Origin: Anaerolineae bacterium
GTDB taxonomy: Bacteria > Chloroflexota > Anaerolineae > Aggregatilineales > Phototrophicaceae
DNA length: 41,272 nt
Assembly: GCA_016788625.1 (NCBI GenBank)
Contig: JAEUQX010000318.1
Span: forward strand, 1 to 41,272
Direction: 5' to 3'
Shown piece after piece: positions 1-8,270 of the stretch (position 1 is the stretch's first letter; the number at the start of each line of letters is the position of its first letter). The notes beneath the pieces were generated by a model that worked only from the letters and a program-made list of their open reading frames with translations, made no database searches and was not told the DNA's origin. The position numbers and the translations under genes were made by a program.

Positions 1-52
1 GAGAAATGCAGTACGTTTCTGTCCATTGCATCGCTGGCATGTAGTTTAAACG

Positions 53-88
53 AGAGACGCCGTAGATTGCTACGGCGTCTCTTTTTTT
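53..88 (+). terminator. Intrinsic terminator of an upstream plus-strand unit
   Basis: A perfect 13-bp stem (53-65 with 70-82) closes a 4-base ATTG loop and runs into seven T residues (82-88). It reads as a strong Rho-independent terminator for plus-strand transcription entering from the left. The gene it serves lies outside the window; stops at 42-44 or 47-49 could be its end, but the frame cannot be decided. It may also stop the minus-strand gene ending at 94, although the T tract on that side is short. Confidence 0.85.
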
Positions 89-93
89 GTCGG

Positions 94-2220
94 TTAGGTC
101 TTCGGGCGGTTTTTGAGGATGAAGTCGCGTGGGTCGATGTAATTGGCGAGCAGGTTGTTCAGATTGCGCGCCGGCCAGTGTTCCGGGTTGGTCTCCAGCA
201 GTCTTGTCGGGCTGAGGTCGAAGTGCAGGTGATAAGCGAAGCGCCCAAAGGCGTTGCCAACCTTTGCTACGAGTTGACCACGTTTCACACGGTCGCCCAC
301 CTTGACGGTCAATTGCTCGACGTGCCCATAACGGCTGTAAAGGACTTTGCCATTCGCCGTGTAGAGTGGATCGTGCTTAATGATGATGACGTTGCCCCAG
401 GTCGGCAGTCGCCCGGCGAAGGTGATCACCCCGCTGGCACAGGCATAGAGGGGGCTGCGAGCGTCGGCGTCGCGCGGCAGGTTCAGGTCTGCGCCAGTGT
501 GATACGCTTCCTGGGGCGTTCCCTTAAAGTACAACTGTGCGAAGGGGCTGGCATCGCGCCATTCACCCGGCCAGACTCCTGCCAAACGCCGTTCACTATC
601 CGTGCCAACAGGAGAGTCGTAACCGTCGGCGATGTTCACGCCGGGGGGCGGGGTTGTGCCGCCGCCAGACGAGGGCAGCACCTGCCGCCAGCGCACAGCG
701 TCGAAGGCGATTTCTTTGCCTGTTTCTCCGGTCAGGTCGTTTAGGAATACCGTGCCCGCTCCCGCTTTGGTTCGATCAAGTTCGAACACTCCTAACGGCA
801 CCCAGATGTTGTTGTGGCGCGACTGATCGAGGTTGATGACGATCTCACTCGTTGTGCCCTGCACATTGGTGATCTTGAAGCGCGCATTCTGCGAAGACGA
901 ATGGCGACCCGGTACAAACGTCGAGATTTCGTAACGTCCAGAGGCAGGCAGCGTCGGAGTCCAACGCGCCCATACCTTGCTGGTCTGTGCTTCTGTGGCT
1001 TTGTACAGCACCTGCCAGCCCCATGTGCCTTGAAAGCTGTTGAATTCGGGCTGATTGGTATAGCTGCCACTGGCAAAGCCGCTGTCGTTCGGGCGGATGA
1101 CGATCTCTGCGCCGAAACCATCGGCGGGTGGGGTAGGGGTAGGGGCGGGGTTGCCGACGCTGATTGGCTGGTTGATCACCTTCCAGCCTGCCGGGCTGAA
1201 GGTACCCAGTCGCCACCAGCTCAGGCCAGGGGCGCGGTGACGCTGGGTCGCGAGCGTGACGGCTGTCGCCATGTCTTCTGGTACGGCGTCACCATCCAGC
1301 ACCGGGATAATCGGGCGGCCATAACTGCCCCAGATTTCATAGGTTTCGCGCAAAACTTCTTCCGGTGTACGGCGGAATGTTGCCCAGTAATCCTGCGGGT
1401 GGATGCTGTTGATGAATGGGAACCATTCCTGAGGGAAAATGCTGTCGAAATGCGCCCGGCGGGGATCAATTGACATGCCGATGTGGAATGACGCGGGGAG
1501 TCCTCGGCGCAGACGTGTCATGAAGGGACGAATGCCGCTGCGCCCGCCCTGCCAGAAACCGTCATAAGGTTCAACATCCAGAATGAGCGACTTGACGCCG
1601 GGTCGTTTGCACGCCTGAATCAGCAGGTCTGTTTCGGCGTCAGTATGCGTCCCTTTCGGCACCGACCAGGCATGGAATTCCATGTTGTTGCGGCTGAGTA
1701 CTTGTACCCAGCGATCGATGCTGGCGACACCATCAATTGCAAGTGCGCGCTTCGTGTCCCAGAAGCCCTGCCACTGCGCGCCGTTGCGCGGCGTCGCGTC
1801 GGCGATCTTCACCCACATCTGGGTGACGTTGGGCGCGACTGCCTTGATGTTGCGAACCACATCTTCAATCGTGTTCTCGGGCAGCACATCGCCTTTCCAG
1901 TGCCATACCGCGATCTTGCCGTCGTAGGGTGTTGCCTGCTGCGGTGGAATTGGGGCAGGGGCAGCGATACTTTCAAAAGAGATCACCGATGTGGAGACCC
2001 AGCCCCCAACCGTCCCTTGTTCCAGCCACAACCAGCCATCCGGGCGGCGGCTGGCGGGGTAGTGCTTCACGACGGAATTGTTTCGAATGTCACCGATATC
2101 ACGGTAGGTGGTGCCGGGGCCATTACGCAGATTGACATATGCGGATGGTGTGCGCGCCAGGGCGAGCTGCCCCGCGCCCGCATTGCTCGGTTTCGCTACA
2201 GGGGGAGGGAAGGTGCTCAT
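94..2220 (-). CDS. SH3b / glycosidase-like / golvesin-like / M23 metallopeptidase protein
   Basis: A 708-residue multidomain protein, probably a cell-wall endopeptidase. Residues about 23-85 form a bacterial SH3 domain (YVNLRNGPGTTYRDIG, then GGWVSTSVI). Residues about 100-350 look like a TIM-barrel glycosidase-type domain with a DVEPYDG strand. Residues about 370-515 resemble a golvesin-type beta-sandwich. Residues about 560-700 are an M23 (LytM-type) zinc endopeptidase: the metal ligands H574 and D578 (HTGAD) and H664/H666 (HLH) are present, so the catalytic domain looks intact. The start is fixed by an in-frame TGA directly before the ATG and by a GGAGG site 8 bases upstream. No signal peptide or membrane segment is visible, which is odd for wall-binding domains. 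It stands alone, with 116 bases to the next gene. Domain names in the middle are by resemblance; the M23 call is firm. Confidence 0.85.
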   Translation of the reverse strand: MSTFPPPVAKPSNAGAGQLALARTPSAYVNLRNGPGTTYRDIGDIRNNSVVKHYPASRRPDGWLWLEQGTVGGWVSTSVISFESIAAPAPIPPQQATPYDGKIAVWHWKGDVLPENTIEDVVRNIKAVAPNVTQMWVKIADATPRNGAQWQGFWDTKRALAIDGVASIDRWVQVLSRNNMEFHAWSVPKGTHTDAETDLLIQACKRPGVKSLILDVEPYDGFWQGGRSGIRPFMTRLRRGLPASFHIGMSIDPRRAHFDSIFPQEWFPFINSIHPQDYWATFRRTPEEVLRETYEIWGSYGRPIIPVLDGDAVPEDMATAVTLATQRHRAPGLSWWRLGTFSPAGWKVINQPISVGNPAPTPTPPADGFGAEIVIRPNDSGFASGSYTNQPEFNSFQGTWGWQVLYKATEAQTSKVWARWTPTLPASGRYEISTFVPGRHSSSQNARFKITNVQGTTSEIVINLDQSRHNNIWVPLGVFELDRTKAGAGTVFLNDLTGETGKEIAFDAVRWRQVLPSSGGGTTPPPGVNIADGYDSPVGTDSERRLAGVWPGEWRDASPFAQLYFKGTPQEAYHTGADLNLPRDADARSPLYACASGVITFAGRLPTWGNVIIIKHDPLYTANGKVLYSRYGHVEQLTVKVGDRVKRGQLVAKVGNAFGRFAYHLHFDLSPTRLLETNPEHWPARNLNNLLANYIDPRDFILKNRPKT

Positions 2221-2336
2221 TCAAATTCCTCCAGGACTGCCAATGAATCAAACGCTAAACAAACATAACGCATTGTGCGCACGTTTGCGACTGCACCAAT
2301 GTCATGCTGTAACCGATATGAAACGGAGTCTGAAAG

Positions 2337-2768
2337 TTACGGTGTGTGTTTGTGCGGCGTAGATCCCTGCCATCCCACAGGATAGAGGGCAATATCCAGC
2401 GCTGTCCAGAACTGGCGCGCATCGTGTTCATTGAGCCGCACGAGCCAACTTTGTTCACCGACCCAGCCTGACAGTTCAAAGCCACCTGTCTCGATCTGAT
2501 CAACATTGATGTGTGTGGTGATGGTTGGCAGGTCGGAGGCGCGCAGCGGGGCAGTAGTCACCAACGCCGTTACCATGTCAGATTTTTCTGGGAATAGGAA
2601 GCGGGTGAGGTGAAACCAGAGCATCTGCGCCGCGCGTTGTGACAGGACCCGCGTCCATCGTGAGGAGTCTTCCGCTGTGCCGCCCATGACAATCGAGTCA
2701 CTGCTGGCCTTGCGGCTCACGAACAGGTTGGTGGAGTAACCATACGCGATTTTTTGTTCGTCTGCCAT
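2337..2768 (-). CDS. Conserved-looking hypothetical protein downstream of selD
   Basis: A 143-residue protein I do not recognise. It has no signal peptide, no membrane helix and no cysteines that suggest metal binding. The sequence alternates predicted beta strands and helices, with a tryptophan-rich second half (GWVGEQSW, FWTALDIALYPVGW). An AGAGGT site lies 9 bases before the ATG. It follows the selD stop by only 30 bases on the same strand with no terminator between, so the two are probably cotranscribed from the selD promoter. That placement might hint at a link with selenium metabolism, but nothing in the sequence shows it. Confidence 0.7.
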   Translation of the reverse strand: MADEQKIAYGYSTNLFVSRKASSDSIVMGGTAEDSSRWTRVLSQRAAQMLWFHLTRFLFPEKSDMVTALVTTAPLRASDLPTITTHINVDQIETGGFELSGWVGEQSWLVRLNEHDARQFWTALDIALYPVGWQGSTPHKHTP

Positions 2769-2798
2769 CGTGACTTACCTCTCGACGCTAAACTCACT

Positions 2799-3848
2799 CT
2801 AGTTCTTTTGAACGCGCAGAACCCCACTGCCGGCCAACGCTCGCCCGATGATTTCCGCAGTTTCTCCAACTGCCTGGAGCGCCGCTACCAGTGCTGCTGC
2901 GTCTTCTGGCGCGACCGCGATCAGCAGCCCGCCCGATGTCTGCGGGTCATAAAGCAGGTCGAGGTCAATGTCGCTGACCTTCTCGCCAGCCCGCACCCAT
3001 TTCTCGAAATACTCGCGGTTTCGGCTCATGCCGCCGGGAAAAATCTCTTGTTCGGCGTAATTTCGTGCGCCGGGCAACCACTGCAGCGCGTCGAATTGAA
3101 TCTCGAAGTCCGCCGCTGAAAGGTGCGCCATCTCGTGCCCGTGCCCAAGCAGACTGTAACCCGTGATGTCGGTCATCGCATGTACGGTGAATCCGCGCGC
3201 GATCCGTGAGGCATCGCGGTTCAATCGGCTCATACTCTCAATCGCTGCGGCAACATGATCATCCTGGGCGATGCCTCGTTTGAGGGCTGTCGTGATCGTA
3301 CCCGTGCCCAGCGCTTTAGTCAGGATGAGATAGTCACCAGGTTTTGCTCCACCCTTCGCCAGGATGTTCTCCGGATTGACTGTTCCCGTCACCGCCAGAC
3401 CATACTTCGGTTCTTTATCGGTGACGGTGTGCCCCCCTGCGATCACAGCGCCTGCTTCTTTGACCTTATCCGCACCGCCGCGCAGGATTTCCGTCAGGAT
3501 GCTCATATCCAGACCATCCGGGAATGCCACCAGATTGATCGCCATGAGCGGGTCGCCACCCATTGCATAGACATCGCTCAGCGCGTTGGCAGCCGCAATC
3601 GCGCCAAAGGCATAGGGATCATCGACGACTGGCGGGAAGAAATCCACCGTTGAGATGATCGCACGGTCTTCATCCAGGCGATAGACAGCCGCATCATCCG
3701 GCGCATCCAGGCCGACGAGCAGGGCAGTATAATCTTGTGCTGGGAATAATCCCTTCAGCGGTCGCAGCACCTGCGCCAGGTCACGAGGACCAAGCTTGGA
3801 TGCTCAACCTGCACAGGCAGCCAGGGATGTGAGCTTGATGTTGGTCAT
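2799..3848 (-). CDS. selD: Selenide, water dikinase (selenophosphate synthetase), itself a selenoprotein with in-frame TGA
   Basis: Makes selenophosphate from selenide and ATP, the selenium donor for selenocysteine (and for 2-selenouridine in tRNA). The open frame from 3770 lacks the catalytic N-terminus, but reading upstream through one TGA (3804-3806) restores it: MTNIKLTSLAACAG-U-ASKLGPRDL. Sec15 aligns with catalytic Cys17 of E. coli SelD, and K18 aligns with essential Lys20. The full product is 349 residues, against 347 in E. coli. Downstream motifs agree: DDAAVYRLDED, STVDFFPPVVDDPYAFG, AANALSDVYAMGG and the Gly-rich AGGHTV. The start at 3848 is supported by a promoter (TTGCAG-N17-TATACT) about 40 bases upstream; the Shine-Dalgarno is weak. 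Sec at this site is known in other SelD proteins. The organism should therefore have selA, selB and selC, none of which is in this window. A pseudogene is unlikely because every other position is conserved. Confidence 0.95.
3775..3795 (-). promoter_or_regulatory. Candidate bacterial SECIS hairpin after the selD UGA
   Basis: Starting 9 bases after the UGA, the mRNA can fold G-C-U-(U/U mismatch)-G-G-U-C against G-A-C-C-(U)-G-G-C: seven pairs with one mismatch and a five-base CUCGU loop. The loop lies about 17-21 bases past the UGA, the spacing expected for a SelB-binding element. It lacks the G in the first two loop positions that E. coli SECIS elements have. A second hairpin (CGCAG-GUG-CUGCG) lies just downstream. 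Folded by eye only. Confidence 0.45.
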
Positions 3849-3889
3849 ATCGATCTCATTTCATTCTAAAGGCGAATAGCGACAGATAC

Positions 3890-3918
3890 AGTATAGGAAG
3901 CACGACAATACGCTGCAA
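3890..3918 (-). promoter_or_regulatory. selD promoter
   Basis: On the minus strand TTGCAG (3918-3913) and TATACT (3895-3890) are separated by 17 bases, a good sigma-70-type promoter. It predicts a transcript starting near 3883, about 35 bases before the selD ATG at 3848. It supports the long, TGA-containing form of selD over the truncated frame starting at 3770. Confidence 0.65.
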
Positions 3919-3963
3919 GGCTGGCGGTGCGGTCTGCACAATTCGTTGACAAAATCTTTGGGG

Positions 3964-3992
3964 TTGCAGGGGGTATCGTGCTCCCTTATAAT
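3964..3992 (+). promoter_or_regulatory. tRNA-Pro promoter
   Basis: A perfect TATAAT (3987-3992) lies 17 bases after TTGCAG (3964-3969). The predicted transcript begins only a few bases before the tRNA at 4003. It diverges from the selD promoter. Confidence 0.65.
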
Positions 3993-4002
3993 CTGTGGTG
4001 TA

Positions 4003-4076
4003 CGGGGCGTGGCGCAGCCTGGTAGCGCGCTTGCATGGGGTGCAAGAGGTCGTGGGTTCGAGTCCCGCCGCCCCGA
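4003..4076 (+). tRNA. tRNA-Pro (anticodon GGG)
   Basis: A complete 74-base cloverleaf. The acceptor stem CGGGGCG pairs with CGCCCCG. The D arm is GCGC...GCGC. The anticodon stem CTTGC/GCAAG holds loop ATGGGGT, giving anticodon GGG (proline, codons CCC/CCU). The T arm GTGGG-TTCGAGT-CCCGC has one mismatch-free five-pair stem except at its outer edge, where G-C pairing holds. The discriminator base is A and the CCA end is not encoded. It has its own promoter and terminator. Confidence 0.96.
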
Positions 4077-4091
4077 CTTTCCCGACCTGAT

Positions 4092-4144
4092 AAGAAAACA
4101 CCCGCTGTTGTGGCAATATGACCAATAACAGCGGGTGTTTTCTT
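4092..4144 (+). terminator. tRNA terminator, usable in both directions
   Basis: An 18-bp perfect stem (4092-4109 with 4127-4144) encloses a 17-base loop. The stem ends in TTTTCTT on the plus strand and AAAA at its start, so it can terminate the tRNA-Pro transcript and also block leftward transcription. Confidence 0.8.
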
Positions 4145-4170
4145 GATATTCCCTGCTGAGATGATAAACT
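4143..4170 (+). promoter_or_regulatory. Possible promoter of the peptide ABC transporter
   Basis: TTGATA (4143-4148) and TAAACT (4165-4170) are 16 bases apart, just downstream of the tRNA terminator. A second TAAACT follows at 4183-4188. Either would give a leader of about 140-160 bases before the binding-protein ATG. The match is moderate. Confidence 0.35.
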
Positions 4171-4270
4171 TCTGTCCTGTGGTAAACTCTCCACGGAAAT
4201 TGAACCTGCTGCACTGGTAACGAGTATTGTGTGTAGCGACCGCTACTGTGGCCGCAGCGTTCGATTGGGG

Positions 4271-4302
4271 GATTCTCTTCACGAACGCAGTTCGAGAGAA
4301 TC
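4271..4302 (+). promoter_or_regulatory. Leader hairpin before the binding-protein gene
   Basis: GATTCTCT (4271-4278) pairs with AGAGAATC (4295-4302). Inside, CGAAC (4282-4286) pairs with GTTCG (4290-4294) around a GCA loop, with a three-base bulge on one side. The hairpin ends 24 bases before the AAGGAG ribosome site. It has no T tract, so it is not a terminator; an mRNA-stability or regulatory role is possible. Confidence 0.45.
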
Positions 4303-4338
4303 TACTTAGACAAACGTTTCAATTCTAAGGAGTAAAGC

Positions 4339-6069
4339 ATGAAGAAATTGTCTCGTTATTTGCTGGTCGGTGTGGTCGGCCTGCTACTCGCGGCGTTGAT
4401 CATCCCGGTCATGGCGCAGGATGCTGCGCCGGGCGAGGGTGGCATCCTCATCGAAGGCAACTTCGGTGGTGATCCCGCGACCTTCAATCCTCTGCTGGCT
4501 TCGGATACCACTTCGACCCGCGTCGCTGGTTTCCTTTTCCCGGCGTGGATCGGCGTTAATCCCCCGGTTGGTGCTCTGGAAGCCAATGTTGACGGCGCGC
4601 TCGTCACCGCGTGGGAAATCTCTGAAGATGGTCTGACCTACACCTTCACCCTGCGCGATAACTGGACGTGGACCGATGGCACGCCGATCAGCTCGGCGGA
4701 CATCAAGTATCCCTGGGATGCGATTGTCAGCGGTGTCGTAGATACCCCGCTGGTCTATCTGGTCGACCTGATCGAATCGGTCGAAGCCCCGGATGCGACC
4801 ACGATCGTGGTCAAGTTCACCGATGTTGGCTGCACCAATCTCGCCAGTGCGGCTGTGATTCCGGTGCTGCCTTCGCATGTCATGCCCAGCGATTTCGCGG
4901 CTCTGAACGAACTGGCGTTCAATCAGGCTCCGGATGTCACGGGCGGCGTGTTCAGCTTCGGTGAATTCCGTGCCGGTGAACAGGTCAGCGTCCTGGCTAA
5001 CCAGAGCTACGGCGGCGCGATCGATGGTCAGGTCCTCCCGACGGGTTGGATCTACAAGGTTGTGCCCGATCAGACCGTTCTGGTCGAGCAGTTCCTGGCT
5101 GGCGAAACCAACCTGATCGATGGCCCGGCGGTCAACCGTCGTTCGGACATCCTGGCGGCTGCTGATGCGGGTGACGTGCAGGCCTACCAGTTCCCCGGCA
5201 ACGCCTGGGACTATCTGGCGCTGAACTTCGCCGACCCGGCCAACCCGCAGAGCGCGACCGACGAAAATGGCAACCCGATTGATCAGGGTAACCATCCGCT
5301 GTTCGGCGATATCGCCGTCCGTCAGGCGATTGCCCGCGCGATTGATGTCGACTCGATCATTCAGGGCGCGGTCTTCGGCTTCGGCACCCGTATGTCCTCG
5401 TTCATCATTCCTGCCTCGTGGGCTTTCGACGCTGATCTGGCTCCCATTGGCTTCGACCCGGCTGATGCCGCTGCCCGTCTGGATGCAGCCGGTTGGGTAG
5501 ACGACGATGGCGACCCAGCGACCCCGCGCGTTGCTCAGGGCGCGATGTATGCCCCGGATGGCACGCCTTTCACCTTCACGCTGTACACCAATGAAGGCAA
5601 CACACGTCGTGGTGCCATTGGTACGGTCGTGCAGGATCAACTGCGTCAGATCGGTCTGGATGTCGACTTCCAGGCGATTGACTTCAATACCCTGCTGGAC
5701 ATCATGGATGCCCAGACCTTCGACGCTTTCATCCTCGGCTGGCGCAATGGCTTCCCGGATGACCCCGATGCTACGCAGCTCTTCACCCCGGCTTCGGACG
5801 TGGTCGGCAGCGGCAGCAACAATACCTCGTGGAACAATGCCCGTTTCACCGAACTGAATGAACAGGCTCGTACCCTGGCCGGCTGCGACAACGCCGCCCG
5901 CGCGGAGATCTACGGCGAAATGCAGGCGATCTTCCAGGAAGACCTGCCTTACATTCCGATGTTCGCTATTGAAGGCTTCTATGGTGCCAGCGCTGCGGTG
6001 AGCGGCTTTGGCCCGTATCCGAGCCAGATGTACTGGAACGTGGAGACCTGGACGCTGGCGACTCCGTAG
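4339..6069 (+). CDS. ABC transporter substrate-binding protein, family 5 (peptide/nickel type)
   Basis: A 576-residue extracytoplasmic receptor of the SBP_bac_5 (OppA/DppA) family, which delivers oligopeptides or similar solutes to a membrane permease. Residues 1-26 are a signal peptide (MKKLSRYLLVGVVGLLLAAL, cleavage after VMA). No lipobox cysteine is present, so it is probably a secreted or otherwise held protein. Typical family features follow: GGDPATFNPLLASDTTS, LTYTFTLRDNWTWTDGTPISSADI, VRQAIARAIDVDSII and FILGWRNGFPDDPDA. Two cysteines (in DVGCTN and LAGCDN) may form a disulfide. AAGGAG lies 6 bases before the ATG. It heads the unit binding protein-permease-permease. Substrate cannot be told from the sequence. 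Confidence 0.93.
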   Translation: MKKLSRYLLVGVVGLLLAALIIPVMAQDAAPGEGGILIEGNFGGDPATFNPLLASDTTSTRVAGFLFPAWIGVNPPVGALEANVDGALVTAWEISEDGLTYTFTLRDNWTWTDGTPISSADIKYPWDAIVSGVVDTPLVYLVDLIESVEAPDATTIVVKFTDVGCTNLASAAVIPVLPSHVMPSDFAALNELAFNQAPDVTGGVFSFGEFRAGEQVSVLANQSYGGAIDGQVLPTGWIYKVVPDQTVLVEQFLAGETNLIDGPAVNRRSDILAAADAGDVQAYQFPGNAWDYLALNFADPANPQSATDENGNPIDQGNHPLFGDIAVRQAIARAIDVDSIIQGAVFGFGTRMSSFIIPASWAFDADLAPIGFDPADAAARLDAAGWVDDDGDPATPRVAQGAMYAPDGTPFTFTLYTNEGNTRRGAIGTVVQDQLRQIGLDVDFQAIDFNTLLDIMDAQTFDAFILGWRNGFPDDPDATQLFTPASDVVGSGSNNTSWNNARFTELNEQARTLAGCDNAARAEIYGEMQAIFQEDLPYIPMFAIEGFYGASAAVSGFGPYPSQMYWNVETWTLATP

Positions 6070-6094
6070 TCGCGGCTCGTGTCAGTCAAGAGTT

Positions 6095-6116
6095 TGGGGG
6101 CGGGCGACTGCCCCCA
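6095..6116 (+). promoter_or_regulatory. Intergenic hairpin between binding protein and permease genes
   Basis: TGGGGGC (6095-6101) pairs with GCCCCCA (6110-6116) around an 8-base loop, 26 bases after the binding-protein stop. There is no T run. Such hairpins commonly stabilise the binding-protein message relative to the permease genes. Confidence 0.55.
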
Positions 6117-6181
6117 TCTCTCCATCACAGGCTGGACTGCATCCCGTCCCGCCTTAAGCGCCTCAGCAGAAGGAAAGCGGC

Positions 6182-7255
6182 ATGATCAAGTACATTATCC
6201 GACGCCTCATACAAGCAGTCCCCACTTTTTTTGGAATTACAATCCTTTCTTATATGCTGATGTCCGCAGCGCCGGGTGGTCCCGCAGCGGCGCTGACGTT
6301 TGACCCCAAGCTCACGCCTCAGCAGCGCGAACGGGTAGCCGAGCGCATGGGTGTGAATGATCCCTGGCCAGTCCAGTATTTCCGCTGGTTGGTCGGTGAT
6401 GATTGGGTGCTTTATGACCGTAATGAAGATGGCATCGCGGAAGAACCGGGCGAGCGCAGGGGTATTCTGCGCGGCGATTTCGGGCGTTCATTCTATCAGC
6501 GGCGAGCGGTCTCCGATATCATCGTGGAGCGCATTCCGGCCACTCTGGAGCTGGGCTTCTCCGCCCTGGTTGTAGGGCTGCTGATTGGTATCCCGGTGGG
6601 TATCATTGCAGCCGTCCGGCGTGGTGGTTGGTTTGATACGGTGACGCGGGTCATGGCAGTGATATTTAATGCGATCCCGATATTCTGGCTTGGCCTCATC
6701 CTGATCTTGTTATTTGGTGTGATCCTGCCGGGTTGGTTGAACGCAGCAAATCCAACCCTGTTCCCTACTGACGACCCCATATTACCGATGGGCAGCCGCT
6801 GCCCGACCACACTGGGTGGATGTCCGCCCATTCATCAACGATTGGAATTCCTGATTCTGCCGACCTTCGTGCTGGCGACGGGCACAATTGCCGGGTATTC
6901 GCGCTATATGCGCGCCTCGATGCTTGACGTAATCGGTCAGGATTACATCCGCACGGCCAAGGCCAAAGGCCTCTCGTCGCGCAATGTCTGGTTCCGGCAT
7001 GGCGCGCGCAATGCCCTCATCCCGCTGGCGACTTTCCTTGGGCCGGCGATCACGGGGCTGTTGAGCGGCGCGGCAATTACAGAGACCATTTTCTCATGGC
7101 CGGGCTTAGGACGCATGGCCGTCGGCGCGGTGCTGCAGTTGGATTACCCCATCGTCATGGCGGTGGTGATCGTGTCGGCAATTGCTACTATTCTGGGGTT
7201 CATCCTGTCCGACATCATGTATGCGCTGATCGACCCGCGCATTCGCTTCAATTAG
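6182..7255 (+). CDS. ABC transporter permease, OppB/DppB type
   Basis: A 357-residue inner-membrane permease that forms half of the translocation channel. An N-terminal helix (residues 9-29) is followed by a long extracytoplasmic stretch and a core of about five helices. The EAA loop that contacts the ATPase is present near the C-terminal third (YIRTAKAKGLSSRNVWFRHG followed by ARNALIPL). The protein is slightly longer than E. coli DppB (339), with an insert containing DRNEDGIAEEPGER, which resembles a Ca-binding-like acidic loop. AAGGAAAG lies just before the ATG. It is followed after 12 bases by the second permease. Confidence 0.93.
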   Translation: MIKYIIRRLIQAVPTFFGITILSYMLMSAAPGGPAAALTFDPKLTPQQRERVAERMGVNDPWPVQYFRWLVGDDWVLYDRNEDGIAEEPGERRGILRGDFGRSFYQRRAVSDIIVERIPATLELGFSALVVGLLIGIPVGIIAAVRRGGWFDTVTRVMAVIFNAIPIFWLGLILILLFGVILPGWLNAANPTLFPTDDPILPMGSRCPTTLGGCPPIHQRLEFLILPTFVLATGTIAGYSRYMRASMLDVIGQDYIRTAKAKGLSSRNVWFRHGARNALIPLATFLGPAITGLLSGAAITETIFSWPGLGRMAVGAVLQLDYPIVMAVVIVSAIATILGFILSDIMYALIDPRIRFN

Positions 7256-7267
7256 GAGAGCATTGGA

Positions 7268-8230
7268 ATGGCAACTCAAAGCCAACCCCAGAATGTCGGG
7301 GTCGTCAAGCTGGATGTGAAGGATGATCGCAAGGTCGGCGAGTCGCTGACTACTCTGGCGCTGCGGCGGCTGCGGCGCGATAAGCTGACGCTAATGGCGC
7401 TGGCGACCATTGCCTTCCTGGCATTTGTCTCCATCACAGCTCCTCTGATCGAGCGCTACATCCTTCAGGTGGATTACCGCTCGACCAACATCAGCGAAAC
7501 CTTCTTGCCGGTTGGCACTCCGGGGCACATCCTGGGTACGGATGACCTGGGCCGCGATCACTTGGCGCGCCTCCTGTACGCCGGGCAGATTTCGCTCGGT
7601 ATCGCCTTCACTGCCGCGCTGCTCTCGCTGGTGATTGGCATCACCCTGGGCGTGGTGACAGGCTACTACGGCGGGATCGTAGACGATATTGTCAACTGGG
7701 TGATCACCACGCTAACCTCGATTCCCAGTCTGTTCTTGTTGTTGATTGTCTCGGCGGTCATTCTGCAAAACCCGGATCTGAACCGCTCATTCCTGGGCGG
7801 CCCCTTCGCCCTGATCATGATCCTCGGTTTGCTGGGCTGGACGGGCACGACACGCCTGGTTCGCGGTGAGACGCTCTCGCTTCGGGAGCGTGAATATGTC
7901 GTCAGCGCCCGCGCGATTGGCGCGTCACCGCTGCGTATCATGTTCGTTCATATCATCCCGAATCTGTTCTCGGTCGTCATCATCACGTTGGCGCTCGACA
8001 TCGGCGGTCTGATCCTGGTCGAATCGGCACTGAGCTTCCTCGGGTTGGGTGTAAAAGCGCCGCTGGCAAGCTGGGGCAATATGCTGACCAACGCGCAGAC
8101 CTTCTTCACCAAAGGTGTGCATCTGGTCTTCGCGCCGGGCATCCTGATTGTGATCACGGTACTGTGCCTGTACGTGATTGGCGACGGTATTCGCGATGCT
8201 TTTGACCCGTATTCGGTTGACAAGAAGTAG
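7268..8230 (+). CDS. ABC transporter permease, OppC/DppC type
   Basis: A 320-residue permease, partner of the preceding one. It has a soluble N-terminus of about 45 residues, a first membrane helix (LMALATIAFLAFVSITAPLI), the OppC N-terminal consensus HILGTDDLGRDHLARLLYAG, and the EAA loop VSARAIGASPLRIMFVHIIP. GGAGAGC lies before the ATG. The unit ends in a terminator, and neither OppD- nor OppF-type ATPase follows, so the nucleotide-binding subunits must be encoded elsewhere. Confidence 0.93.
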   Translation: MATQSQPQNVGVVKLDVKDDRKVGESLTTLALRRLRRDKLTLMALATIAFLAFVSITAPLIERYILQVDYRSTNISETFLPVGTPGHILGTDDLGRDHLARLLYAGQISLGIAFTAALLSLVIGITLGVVTGYYGGIVDDIVNWVITTLTSIPSLFLLLIVSAVILQNPDLNRSFLGGPFALIMILGLLGWTGTTRLVRGETLSLREREYVVSARAIGASPLRIMFVHIIPNLFSVVIITLALDIGGLILVESALSFLGLGVKAPLASWGNMLTNAQTFFTKGVHLVFAPGILIVITVLCLYVIGDGIRDAFDPYSVDKK

Positions 8231-8270
8231 GGCATAACTGCCGCCGCCCGAAACCTTCTGAGGCCAAGAG

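Noticed and set aside
2799-3770. selD as a pseudogene or a short form starting at GTG 3770
   Set aside because: The catalytic N-terminus lies upstream through a single TGA at exactly the Sec/Cys position, with a promoter placed for the long form.
3946-3951. Perfect TTGACA on the plus strand near the tRNA gene
   Set aside because: It is 35 bases from the TATAAT, too far; TTGCAG at 3964 has the right 17-base spacing.
4384-5640. 418-residue minus-strand open frame inside the binding-protein gene
   Set aside because: Antisense shadow caused by GC-rich codon bias; the plus-strand product has a signal peptide and clear family motifs.
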